A stretch of 64,000 bases of DNA from Physcomitrium patens (taxonomy: Eukaryota > Streptophyta > Bryopsida > Funariales > Funariaceae), in NCBI RefSeq assembly GCF_000002425.4, contig NC_037257.1, positions 20,108,218 to 20,172,217 on the forward strand, given 5' to 3'. This document shows positions 44,168 to 55,060 of this stretch, in pieces (position 1 is the first letter of the stretch; every line of letters starts with the position of its first letter). The position numbers were made by a program, and so were the translations under genes. The notes under the pieces are model-generated. The model saw nothing but the letters and a program-made list of their open reading frames with translations. It did no database searches and was not told where the DNA came from.

Positions 44168-47100
44168 TCATCGAATTGATTTAGGTTTATCGGGATGTCG
44201 TTGATGAAACTCCTGTACTTTTTGTGGCGCATTCGCAAGATTTTCAGCTGGCTTCCACGTTCGCTCATTAATGTCATAGCCGCACCAATGAACAAGATAT
44301 TCTAACTTTCCGCACCTTCGCCATGAATCCAATACCTTTTCAACCTCGTATTCTTCGTGGTTCTCGATTTCAATACTAGGTGGCGGACATTGCACTCTTC
44401 CAAGAAAAGATGACTCTTGATAAGGTTCCAACAGAGAAACATGAAAGACTGGATGTACCTTCATAGAAGCCGGTAACTCCAGCCGGTATGCCACTGGATT
44501 AATTTGCTTCTGGATGATAAATGGTCCCAATCTTCGATAGTCCAACTTATCACATGGTCGCTTGGTCTTGATATTTCATCGAAGAAGCCAGACTTTGTCT
44601 CCAACTTTGAAAGTAAGTGCTGGATTCTGAAATCTATCTGCAGACGTCTTATAGGATTCTTGAGCGGATTGTAATTGAAGCTTCAACATAGTTTGAAGCT
44701 CTGATAGTTGCTTCGCAAATCCTTCAGCTGCTGGATTGTTATTTGTTGATGGACTCAATAAATCAAGCTTCGGATGATACCCATAGTTAGAAAAGAATGG
44801 TGTTTATTGAGTCGACGCATGGAGGGTGTTGTTATATGCAAACTTGGCTAGCGGTAGATATACAGTCCAATCGTCTTGCTGATAGTTGATGCTGCATCGT
44901 AAGTACTGCTCCAAGACTTGGTTCACCCGTTCCGTTTGGCCATCAGTTTGAGGATGAAAAGCTGAAGAAAGCTTGATATCCACCTTCAATATCCCAAAGA
45001 GAGATCTCCAAAACTTTGACACGAACTGGATACCTCGATCTAATATGATATCATCTGGTAGTCTATGATATCGATACACATTATCGAGAAAGAGTCTTGC
45101 TGTGACTTCACTGGACGATGTCTTCTTACAAGGAACAAAGTGTGCCATCTTCGTAAGCCGATCTACCACGACAAAGATGCTGTCAAATGAGTTTGATGAT
45201 GGCAAGTCCGTGATGAAGTCCATAGAAATTGAAGACCATGGTCGACGTAGAATTGGCAATGGCTGTAGAAGTCCATAAGGGCGATGCCGAGGATTCTTAG
45301 ATCTTGAACAGATGTCACAAGAGAGGACAAAATCTTTCACATCCTTCCACATTTGGGGCCACCAAAAATCTCGGGAAATAAGCTCCAAGGTCTTGTTGAA
45401 TCCAAAATGTCCCGCAGTTGGAAAATCATGGCGAGATTGAAGAACTCGGAGTCGTGCTAGTCCTTTTGGAATGTACAATCGCTCTTCAAAGTATAAAAGA
45501 TCTCCCTCCACCTTGAACTTGTCGTCATTGGTACGTTGCTTGATATCAATGGCTACTGAATCTTTAATGGTCATAGCACGTACCTGGTTTAGGAAGTCAG
45601 CATCAAATGATACAATAGTAGCACAAAGTTGAAATCTCTCTGGCTTCAATAACGTTGTACATTGTTGATCAAACGCTGCTTCTCCAGCCTTTGGTGCAAG
45701 ATACGATCTCCTTGATAAAGCATCGGATAGTCCTTGCTGCCTTCCAGGTCGATAAGTGATAACAAAATCGAATCTAGATAGCGACATATTCCACCGAGCT
45801 TGACGCTGATTTAAAACTCGAGCCGTCATGAAATACTCCAAATTCTTGTGATCCATATATACGGTTACTGGATGTGCAACTCCTTCAAGAAAGTGACGCC
45901 ATTCTTCGAAAGAATCCACTATAGCAAGAAGTTCCTTATCGTGGATCTCATAATTGATTTCAGCAGCAGAGAACTTCCGAGAATAGAATGCAACTGGATG
46001 GAGCTTCTTATCTTCACTCATTTGTGAAAGTACAGCTCCCAAAGCAAAATTTGAAGCATCAGTTTCTAAATAGAAGGCCTTTGTAAAGTCTGGATGTACC
46101 AAAATTGGAGCTGTAGTAAATGCTGTCTTCAAATCTTGAAACGCCTTCTCTGCCAAAGGTCCCCATTCCAACTTATCCTTGCATGTTAATCGAGTGAGAG
46201 GAGCAACAACTTGAGAATAATTCTTGATGAAGATCCGATAGAAGTTAGCAAAACCAAGAAAGCATTGTATGTCTCTAACCGTCTTCGGAACCTCCCAAGA
46301 CATGATTGCTTCTACTTTCTTGGGGTCCATCTTCAAACCTTCTGTAGTCGCAATGAACCCCAAAAATTCCATCTCCGTCTGGTGAAATAAACACTTTTCT
46401 AATTTGGCATATAGTCCTTGCTTGCGTAGTTTCTCCAAGACCAAACGAACATGCTCCTCATGCTCTTTCTCGTTTTTAGAAAATATTAGAATATCGTCCA
46501 AGTAGATGACAACAAAATCGTCGAGGTGTTCTCGAAAGATGTCATTCATCATATGTTGGAAAACCGCTAGAGCATTGGTAAGACCAAAAGGCATGACATT
46601 ATATTCGAAATGACCATACCTTGTACGGAATGCTGTCTTCCACTCATCTCCTTCCTTGATTCGTACGAGATTATAAGCTCTCCTTAGATCAATTTTTGTA
46701 AAGATCTTCGCACGTCCAAGTTGTTTTAAGAGACTAGAAATCAAGGGTAATGGGTAACGATTTTTCTTTGTTACCTTGTTGAGGCCTCGATAGTCCACAC
46801 ACATCCGTAATGATCCATCTTTCTTCTTCATAAATAAGATGGGTGCTCCAGTTGATGATTTTGAATGACGAATGAAGTTCTTGGCTAGATTCTCGTCGAT
46901 GTACTTTCGCAACTCTGCCAACTCTGTTTGCGATAGATTGTAGATTGGGCCAAAAGGTGGTTGTGCTCCTTCTTGCAAGTCTATGGCACAATCATATGGT
47001 CGGTGTTCCGGTAGTATGTCGGCGTTCTTCTTTTGAAATACGTCTTCAAAATCCTTATATTGCTCCGGTATACTTGTTGTTGAGATCTTCTCCTCGGTAG

Positions 47101-47686
47101 TTGGAGCCACATAAATGACAAATGGAGTGCCTTCCTTAGATGATCTTATAAACGCTCTTGCTCCAATGAATAAGGATTTCTTTTTTCGACGTTTTTTACT
47201 AGGTTTTTTCTTGGGTGGTTTTGTGGGAAAAGTCATCTTCCGCAACCTCCAATCTATCAATGGATTATGTTTTTCCAACCAAGAAAGACCAAGAATAATA
47301 GGATTTGATGGGGTTCTAATAATATTAAAAATAATATGACTACTATGGTCTTTAAACGTTACTTCTATAGGTTTTGATTCATGGGTGATGCTACCAGACA
47401 ATAAAGGTCGCCCATCTATGACCTCAACATGAACAGGTTTTGATTTTTGTACTAAAGGGATCTTATGACGCTTTGCAAATTCTTCGTCTAAAAAACAAGC
47501 AGATGCTTCTGAGTCTAGTAGTGCTAAGGTTCTCAGTTTTTGAGGGCCGATAAACAGAGGGATTGTAAAACAAAGTGCAGGTTGGGCAGAAAGAAAGGAA
47601 CCTGATTGTTGTTGGGATATTTCATTGTCCAGCCGCACGGTTCCTATTGTGGCTGGGCATCCTCGTTTTCCTGAACAAATACTCAC
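44168..47686 (-). pseudogene. Pol of element F: protease, RT, RNase H, integrase, chromodomain
   Basis: Open for 960 codons (47686-44804), then broken only by a TAA at about 44807 and a TGA near 44577. The aligned codons in D are CAA and CGC. Protease: LLDSEASACF, where Gly of Asp-Ser-Gly is Glu (47517-47519, GGA to GAA). [30 protein letters not shown], catalytic YLDDILIF. RNase H: YLETDASNFALGAVLS, DALSRRSYLAP. Integrase: HDFPTAGHFG and CDICSRSK zinc ligands, MDFITDL, ILDRGIQFVSKFW, HPQTDGQTERVNQ. C-terminus: GPF...INPVAYRLELP and chromodomain EYEVEKVLDSWRRCGKLEYL with HWCGYDINERTW. The frame is -1 to gag. In the pol frame a TAG lies just before 47686. Confidence 0.93.
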
Positions 47687-48669
47687 CTAGTCTTGACTAT
47701 GCCTCGATTTTGCTTTTTGGGGCAGTTTCCGACTTTGTGGCCTTCTCCACCGCAATACAAGCATAAATTTTCCTCCATACGTCGCTTTTTTTCTTCTATA
47801 GTAAGAGATTTGATACGTACCACATCAATTTGCATGTCTTCCACCTCTGAATGCGAATTCACACCGCTTGCCGACATAGTTGGAGTATGGCAAATTGTAT
47901 GTTGTCTTGAGCGTTGATCTTGGCGACGTTGGAATAGGCGATTATCGCACTTCATAGCTTGGCTAATGGCTTCATTGAGCGTTCGTGGATCAGGAAGAGT
48001 TAATAGCAAATCCTTCACATCATCTCTTAAATCCCAATAGAATTGACTCATCAACGCTTCTTCATCCCAATTGATGTCGCATACTAATTGCCTGAAATCC
48101 GAAGCATAGACTGATGTAGAACGCATCCCTTGTCGTAGCGACCGGATCTTTGTTGTAGCCCATCGAACCTTATCATGTTCACCAAATGCTTCCGCAAATG
48201 CTTCCAAAAAGGTTTCGAAGTTGTTTAATATGGATGATCGTTTTTCAAACAAAGGAGCAAACCATGATAGAGCTTGTCTCGTAAGTAAGGTTCCAACAAG
48301 CCCAACACGTGACTCCTCTGTTGGATATCGTTCGGGCTGTAAAACTGTTATCAACCTGATTTGATTGACGAATCCTCGAAACTTGGAATGTGTTCCATCA
48401 AACTTATCTGGAAGGCTAACTCGAGGCTCCTTATGTTGTAGAACTAGTGGTTCTTGTCGAACCTGAGGTAAAGTTGTTTCTCCAAGTGCCGAAATTTGAG
48501 GCTGGTGTAGTTTAGATTGTGCTATCCCAGATACTCCATCATTATGAAGCCTTGCCACCACTCCTTCAATCTGTGCAGTTCTTTGTGATAACGTAGCGAG
48601 GGCATTCATAATAGCATCTAACTTAGACTCCAAACTTTCTGTCATACTAATGTCTTGACCTCCGGCCAT
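47683..48669 (-). CDS. Gag of element F
   Basis: Intact 328-codon ORF. It has an N-terminal helix (MTESLESKLDAIMNALATL), a retrotransposon-gag capsid region (PDKFDGTHSKFRGFVNQ, LTRQALSWFAPLFEKRS, FGEHDKVRWATTKIRSLRQ, FYWDLRDDVKDLLL) and one perfect CCHC zinc knuckle CLYCGGEGHKVGNC near the C-terminus. It ends in PKKQNRGIVKTR and TGA. It forms the particle shell and packages RNA. The start follows the 5' LTR (48950) by about 280 nt of leader. It is homologous to gag of D and E. Because it is complete it could in principle act in trans for other copies. This is the only fully open retroelement gene in the window. Confidence 0.9.
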   Translation of the reverse strand: MAGGQDISMTESLESKLDAIMNALATLSQRTAQIEGVVARLHNDGVSGIAQSKLHQPQISALGETTLPQVRQEPLVLQHKEPRVSLPDKFDGTHSKFRGFVNQIRLITVLQPERYPTEESRVGLVGTLLTRQALSWFAPLFEKRSSILNNFETFLEAFAEAFGEHDKVRWATTKIRSLRQGMRSTSVYASDFRQLVCDINWDEEALMSQFYWDLRDDVKDLLLTLPDPRTLNEAISQAMKCDNRLFQRRQDQRSRQHTICHTPTMSASGVNSHSEVEDMQIDVVRIKSLTIEEKKRRMEENLCLYCGGEGHKVGNCPKKQNRGIVKTR

Positions 48670-48949
48670 TCTAAAAGAAGGACAAAAATGACCCTATAAG
48701 AGATAATATTGGTTTATAGGAGGGTAATCCACAACCTATAAAATGCCTTAAGAATTTCAAGAAGAGGGGTAATCCACTCTCTTCAAGAAGAATAAGACTC
48801 CAATATTGTAACAAAAGAAGTATCAGTTTAGAGGAGGGTAACCCGCAACCTCTAAAAAATACTAGTATACCTTCAAGTAGAGGGGTAATCCACACTCTAC
48901 AAAGAAAGAACTAGCTCTGATATCTCAAGTTAGTGTAGTCTCGATAAAC

Positions 48950-49369
48950 TGTCACGGACACAAAATACAGACTTGAAATCTAACAAGAAGTTCAAGAAGA
49001 AGTAACAGAACTAGATTAAACAGATGAGTACAAGAACAATACCAGAAAGGTGAGCTATAACTCCAAGAGATGTGTTGTCGAGACTGAAGAACTCTTCAGC
49101 CTCGATCCCTATATATACTCCTATTAAGGAAGCTTCTCGAGCTACTTCTATTAACTAGGAAGCTTCTAAAAAGTTCCAGAGGATTCTTTTCTAGAAGCTT
49201 CTAGAAACTTCTCTTCTAGAAGGTTCCAAAGACTTCCTTTCTAGAAGCTTCTAGAAACTTCTCTCTAAAAGGTTCCAGAGGCTTCTCTTCTAGAAGGTTC
49301 CAGAGGCTTGTTTTCTAGAAGGTTCTAGAAACTTCTCTCTAGAAAGTTCTAAGGAATATGTCCCTAACA
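48950..49369 (-). repeat. 5' LTR of element F
   Basis: 420 bp copy of 43231-43650. It is followed (minus strand) by about 26 nt and then GATATCAGAGCTAG, the offset primer-site motif (about 48911-48924). Confidence 0.95.
49110..49361 (-). promoter_or_regulatory. Heat-shock-element array and TATA box in F's 5' LTR
   Basis: In the U3 part, runs of GAA and TTC alternate at exact 5-bp spacing, the heat-shock-element pattern bound by HSF trimers. In the 3' LTR copy: GAA/TTC at 43440, 43445, 43450, 43455; units every 5 bp from 43470 to 43505 (one TTC-TTC break at 43495); five units 43520-43540; three at 43569-43579; five at 43594-43614. The 5' LTR has the same with one unit weakened (offset +5719). 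TATATATA lies downstream on the minus strand at 49110-49117. Heat induction is an inference from the motifs. Confidence 0.75.
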
Positions 49370-49374
49370 ACTTG

Positions 49375-50105
49375 CTTGAATACTATTATTATAAGCAAAT
49401 TGCAAAGGCATTAAATATTCATCTCAATCATTGTAATAAACCACCACAAATGCCTATAGCATATCTTCCAAGATTCAATTTGCATGCTCCATTTATCTCT
49501 CTGTTTGAGGATAGAATGCTATGGACATGGCAAAGCATGTACTTAGTAGCTTAAACAAAGTATGCCAAAAAATCATTGTGAAGTACAAACATCAATTTGA
49601 AACAATGACACAAGATAATCTATGGTGACAAAAGACAATATCAAAGAAGATTCATGTAAGTATTACATCATCAATATTAGAGTGTACCATAGGTAAATAA
49701 AGTTGCTTTGAGAGTTAATTTACAAAGACATCAGCCACAGTGTGATTGTGAGGCATTTGTGGCAAATACATAATGAGATCTATAATTGCTTATTTCTATC
49801 ATAGAGATGGAAGGCCATGGACATAACAAGTTGTGTGTCCAATAGTTATACAAGGCATGCCAAAAACTTCTCATGAAACATGGATCTCGATCTAAAATGA
49901 TGACACAAGGTAACTTATGGTGATAAAAGATAATATCAAAGAAGACTTGAGTAAGTGCTAGGATATTAATATCCGAGTGGATCGTGGCCAAGTGAAGATG
50001 CTTTGAGAGTCGATCTACAAAGACAATAATTATAATGTGATTGTGAGGAATATGCAGCAAATACATAATAAGATCCATAGTCATCTACTCCCATCATGCT
50101 GTAGA
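49375..50105 (-). pseudogene. Integrase of element H with internal tandem duplication
   Basis: Minus-strand fragments of a gypsy integrase core: IIIVFVDRLSKHLHLA, CVIILDRDPCFMRSFWHALY, then FAYNNS next to F. The stretch 49515-49800 is repeated at about 49810-50100 with roughly 295-bp period and clear divergence. So the core was duplicated in tandem, or two copies recombined. It is interrupted by stops and not translatable. Confidence 0.65.
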
Positions 50106-50599
50106 TAATAGAATCAGTTGCAATAGTCCAAAAGATATTGTATTGCATGCTTTGTTATATTGGCATGACTTGCAAGAGCGCATAAAAGCTCAAACATCAT
50201 AATCCAAACCTATCTAAAATCATGTTCTTGAAATTTGTTCTAAAATCTTCTCACACCTTAGATATTTAAATATTGGGATGTCATGTCCTTTTTGAAGTAA
50301 GTGCATCGAGAGTATAGCATTTTTAGGTATATAAATCCACTTTTTAAAATAAAACAAGCCATGAATAAGATTATAATATTAATACTATATTTTTCTACCT
50401 TTGACTGATTCCTAATCATCTTGAAATAATCATCTTGATGCATAGCTTCTTTCCATTCTGCCTCTTTGGTTAGATTTGAAATGAGACTACTAATGGTAGT
50501 GATTCCTACCTTCTTTTTTAATTTAACCTTTAAATCCAATCTCTGCAATAAGTTGTCTAGCACAACATGTTATTACTCTTGCTTGTATTCAAGTTGAAT

Positions 50600-51850
50600 G
50601 TCAAAAAGCTGCAAGTGTTCTTCTCAACAATAATAATGTGATTTCAAATTTTTTGGATGCAAATCATTTAATAGGAATTGATAGTCAATTTGAACAATCA
50701 CTGGCTTCTACAATACATAGGGTTGTCATATCTTTTTAGCATATATAATCACTAATTGTTCTTCATTACATGTAGAATAATTGCACTTTATTCTTTTGAG
50801 CTTGTGTAATTCATATGCTATGAGTTGAATGCCCCCACCAAAGTCTTCTTGAAGGTCCCATCCAATAGCAAAGTCAAAAGCATCAATGTCAAGTATACAT
50901 AGAAGGTTGGAATCATATGGTTATAATATTGGAGGAGTAATGAGTGTCTCTTTCAATCTATCAAAGGTACTTTGTTCTTCTAGTTTCCATTCAAATAGGA
51001 CACCTTTCTCCAATAGGCTTATTAATGAGGCAATAATGTGTGCAAATTGCTAAACAAAATGGTAATAATATCCAATAAGGCCTAAAAAAGAGCGGACTTC
51101 AAAAGTATCCTTAGATGTTGATCAATCTTCTACTACTTTTATCTTATCTTATTCCATACGCATGCCTTTGGAGGACACCATATGCCCCAAAAAAGTGACC
51201 TATGACTTTCAAAGTTTACACTTTGATTGCTTGTAATAGAAACAACTATCTTATAATCAATGCAATACTTTTCATAGATATTGCTTATACTCTTCAAAGA
51301 TATTACCATACACTAGGATATCATCAATGAAGACAATTATATACTTGTTCAAAAGATCCCAAAATAATCTGTTTATATAACCATGAAAGAGGCTAGAACA
51401 TTGGTGAGGCCAAAAGATAAAATAAGCCATTCAAAATATCCATAATACAGACAAAATACCATCTTTTTTATATCCTCTCTTCCAATAGGTATCTATTTAT
51501 AGCCAATCTGAAGGTCCAATTTGCTAAAGATGATTGCATTTCAAAGTTGGTCAAGAAAATCATCTACGTGTGGAAGTAGATATGCATTCTTAATAGTCTG
51601 CTTATTGAGGGATAATTGAAGCAAAGCCAAAGTCCACCATCCTTCTTGAGTGCAAAGAATATAGATGCTTCCCATAGTGATGTGCTTTCTTAAATGAGAC
51701 CCTTCTCAAAGAATTTTTCCAATATCTTTTGTTGCTCTTCAAGTTCATTTGGTGTTAGGCAATAAATTAGCCAACTTGCCAGTTTGGTCTCAGATAATAG
51801 TTCTATCTAGAAGGAGGCACCTCGATTAAGAGACATACTATGAGGTAGGT
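50600..51850 (-). pseudogene. RT and RNase H remnants of element H
   Basis: The minus strand at 51305-51338 reads VFIDDILVYGNI, an RT active-site box, within a decayed RT (about 51800-51000). RNase H start DAFDFAIGWDLQEDFGGG lies around 50835-50890, followed by ELHKLKRIKCNYS and EEQLVI. Stops and shifts throughout. Confidence 0.7.
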
Positions 51851-52499
51851 CAACTAGAAAGACATCCTAATACTTCCATATGAGTTATTCTATCCATTCT
51901 ATTCTATTTTATGTCTTTTTCACCACTAATGCAAGATTTGGAACTACCATATATATTGATTGCTTATGCTATATTTGCTTCTTCATAAAGATCATTCCTA
52001 CAAATAAGTCTTTAGCTGCAGATTGTTTTTCTACCTCACTCCATGTGAAGGTACAAAGAATCATCTTGTGTCTACTATCTTTAAAGGAGATTCTCCTTGT
52101 TAGCCAATCAACTTACTTATTTTCCATCTTTAGCTATTGTATATTAAAGATAACATCATATCTTTGCTTTATTACCTTGAACTTTTCTCTTCAAACATAT
52201 TTGTCACTCAACCTGAAGATTTCTTCTTCACATGTCTCATTCAATTTATTTTCTGTCATGTGTAAGGTATATATTTCCTCTTTTAATTATCTTGGTTTTA
52301 ATTTCAATTTATTTGGCAATTTCAGTCAAGATGCAATTTTTTGTAGAGCCGCAATTAGCAAGCATTCCATAGGAATGTCCTCTAAGTCATCTTGTTAGAT
52401 ATACCAATCGATCCTTTGTATAATTGTCCAAGGCCATGTCGTATGTCTTTGAAAGACAACATCTATCTCCAGTAGTTGCACTCAGTACTTTTATAAGGG

Positions 52500-53560
52500 A
52501 GTTTTATTTCCCTGTTCTATTTTATTATCGACTTAGTGAATCTTAAGATTGTAAATCCTCTTTAATTTATTGATGCTTGAATTTTGATGTTTCAAACAAC
52601 CTCCAATCTCATGGCTTGGCTCTCAATAATAAAAATATAATTCCTTTTATGCTAATATTTTTTGTCTTTGTAGTATCAATAATCATTGCAAGGCATCAAT
52701 TTCTATTGGAATTGGTTGTTTTGCCATAGTATTAGATAGCAACATAGGACTTTGTACTATAAGTTGAGCTTTATGATTTCTGAAATCTATAGCATCGACC
52801 TTCTTTGCAATCCTAATTGCCTCTTTAAATGTTTGTGGATCCCTTAGTTCTACTTTTTCCTAGATTTCAAGTTTCAATTCTCGTAGAGACAAATCCATCA
52901 TCTCTCTCTCTAAAACATTGTTAATTTCGAGACATAAGGACTTGAATTGGAATATATACTCTTGTATCGACCTAGATTGTATTAAATTTGCCAATTAATT
53001 ACGTGATATCTTCTTAGCATGATAGGTCAAAATTAATTCCTAAACTTGGTCTCAAATACTTTTTAAGCACAAAATCTACTTTAAGCTTTATAGCTTTGAA
53101 CTTGATGTCACAATCAAATAATTGTCCCATCTTTCAAATAGTTGACTGCATACATAATTCCTTCAATGGTATTTGTCCCAAATAGTTGGAAGTATTGTTG
53201 CATGCTAAAGAATCATTGGCATACATCTTCTTACCTTGAAGTTCCAAAGTATGTATCAGACTTACTCAATTTCAATTTAACACATGTCGATTCTTTTATC
53301 TTAGAGGCTCCTATTTATCCTTGTAAAGTAGCTATCTGACCTAAGAGGTGTTATATCTGAGCCTCCATTTGGGATTGCTCCACTATATCTTCCATACTAC
53401 AATTTCCTTGCTGGACTCTACTATTATAATTCCTTCTCTTCTTTCAATTGACTTCTTAAGAGTAGCTCATAGTAGCCTCAATACAGTACATAGTATAACC
53501 ACAACAATTAATCTTAAACTAGATGTTGGCTATTAATACTCTATCAAAGAATAATCTATC
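52500..53560 (-). pseudogene. Gag remnant of element H
   Basis: Between the primer-like site (53565) and pol. It is matched by a second copy at 54100-55060, which shares the same order of words on the plus strand (for example ATCTATAGCATCGACC / ATCTATAGCATCAACC). No intact ORF. Confidence 0.6.
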
Positions 53561-53592
53561 ACTTGCTCTAATATCAATAAAACGGGACCGGA

Positions 53593-54077
53593 CTATCTCA
53601 AAAATCTAAGGCCCTTCTAATCCACAACAACATAAATCCTATTACAAAGTAAGATAAAATGGACAACAATAAAATAGAATATAATTAAACAAATTAGGAC
53701 ATAAAAGATAAAATTGAGCAAAATGAAATAGAACAAAATAAAACTGAATAGGAAGATGCAAAACCAAACTTTACTAAGAGAAAGGATCCAAAGTCATACC
53801 TAACCAAATATCCAAATGACCTTAGCTATTTCTATTTATACTTTGTCCAACTATCTTGAAACTTCTTAGAATGTTCTTAATAGTGGACCTTACATAGATA
53901 TCTTAAGTTCTTTTTAGAATGTTCCATGGTAGGCTCCATCTAATAATTGCCTTAAGTTCTTTTAGAATGTTCCATGGCAGATCCTACATAATCCACTAAC
54001 TTAGCGTCAATTTTAGAAACTTCTATAAACTTTGTAAATATGGCTCCAACTATCTATCTCTATGTGTCAACAATACA
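53593..54077 (-). repeat. LTR between two gag copies (5' LTR of H, also 3' LTR of I)
   Basis: Aligns with 42345-42800. Minus-strand start TGTATTGTTG. The sequence just upstream (AGGAGGTATAGATAAGATATT) resembles the polypurine region before the other LTR. The downstream side has the primer-like TATTAGAGC. So this LTR serves both neighbours. Confidence 0.65.
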
Positions 54078-54099
54078 AATATCTTATCTATACCTCCTT

Positions 54100-55060
54100 A
54101 CATCTGTTTTCTTGCTCCTCTTTTATATTAACTTCATGAACTTTAAGATTGTGATTCCACCTTGATTTGTTGGTGCTTGAATTTTGATATTTTGAACAAT
54201 CTCCAAACTAATGGCTTAGCTCTTAGTAGTAGAAATACAATCCCTTTTGTACTAATATTTGTTATTTTTGTAGTGTTAGTGGTCCTTGTAGGGCATAAAT
54301 CTCTATCAACATTGGTTGTTGTGCCATAGTATTGAATAGTGGCATATGACTCCACGCTATAGGTTGTCCTCCATGATTTTTGAAATCTATAGCATCAACC
54401 CTCTCTGCAATCCTAATTGCCTCTTCAAATGTTTATTGATCCTTGAATTCTATTTATTAATAAACTATATGTTTCAATCCTTGTACATATTGATCTATCA
54501 TTTCCACCTTTGAAATATTGTTAATTTGAAAACATTATCATTGTTGAATCAGGAGACATAATCTTATATTAATCTAAATTGTGTAAGGTTAGTCAATTAA
54601 TTGTGAATTAACTTCTCCACATTAATAGGCCAAAATTGACTCCTAAGCTTGATGTCAAATTCCTCTCAATCATAAAATCTACCTTTAGCTCTATAGTTTT
54701 GAGCTCGATATTGCCACCAAATGGCTGCCGCACTTCTTAAATAGTTGGTTGCATATATAATTCTTTTGGTGGTATTTGCTTCATATAGCTGGAGGTATTG
54801 TCGCATGCTAAAGAGCCATTGATATACATCTTCTTGCCATGAAGTCTCAAAATATGTATCGAGCTTGCTCAATTTCAACTTAACAAATGTCAATTTCCTT
54901 GTCCTAAAGGCTTCTAATTGCCATTGTTGAGTAGCTATGTAGTGTAGGACATGTTATATTTAAACCTCCATCTAGGATTGCTTCACCATATCTCCCATGG
55001 TCCAATTTTCTTGCATGACTCTACTACCATAATGCCTTCTCTCTTTCCAACTGACTTCAA
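54100..55060 (-). pseudogene. Second gag copy, element fragment I
   Basis: Homologous to 52500-53500 over about 950 bp. Minus-strand open bits include DTYFETSWQEDVYQWLFSMRQYLQ, a capsid-like segment with AIWWQY (54893-54666). It is cut at about 55060 where similarity to H's leader ends. No 5' LTR was found. Confidence 0.65.

Larger units (their letters stand above)
43231..49369 (-). mobile_element. Young, nearly intact Ty3/gypsy chromovirus F
   Basis: 6139 bp. LTRs of 420 bp (43231-43650 and 48950-49369) differ at about 11 sites. Target duplication ACTTG lies at 43226-43230 and 49370-49374. Polypurine tract AAAGGAGGGGTGA adjoins the 3' LTR. Minus-strand order is gag (48669-47683), pol (47686-44804 then to 44168) and an extra ORF (44051-43698). 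Only two stops break pol. One further stop breaks the extra ORF, and the protease has lost its active-site Gly. It sits inside H's integrase. The lesions are few and all transition-type, so closely related working copies may exist elsewhere in the genome. Confidence 0.95.
42345..54077 (-). mobile_element. Old Ty3/gypsy chromovirus H, interrupted by element F
   Basis: Minus-strand order from 54077: LTR (to about 53593), primer-like TATTAGAGC at 53565-53573, gag (about 53500-52500), RT with FIDDILVY (51305-51338 region), RNase H with DAFDFAIGW (about 50885), integrase (about 50100-49375 and, across F, 43230 on), chromodomain (43050-42891) and 3' LTR. F inserted within the FAYNN region of the integrase, shown by reading across 49375 to 43225. 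Many stops and shifts make H inactive. Confidence 0.8.

Noticed and set aside
51880-52398. 172-codon plus-strand ORF in element H
   Set aside because: Antisense to the decayed gag/pol of H, Phe/Ile/Leu-rich from AT-rich composition, no recognised domain.
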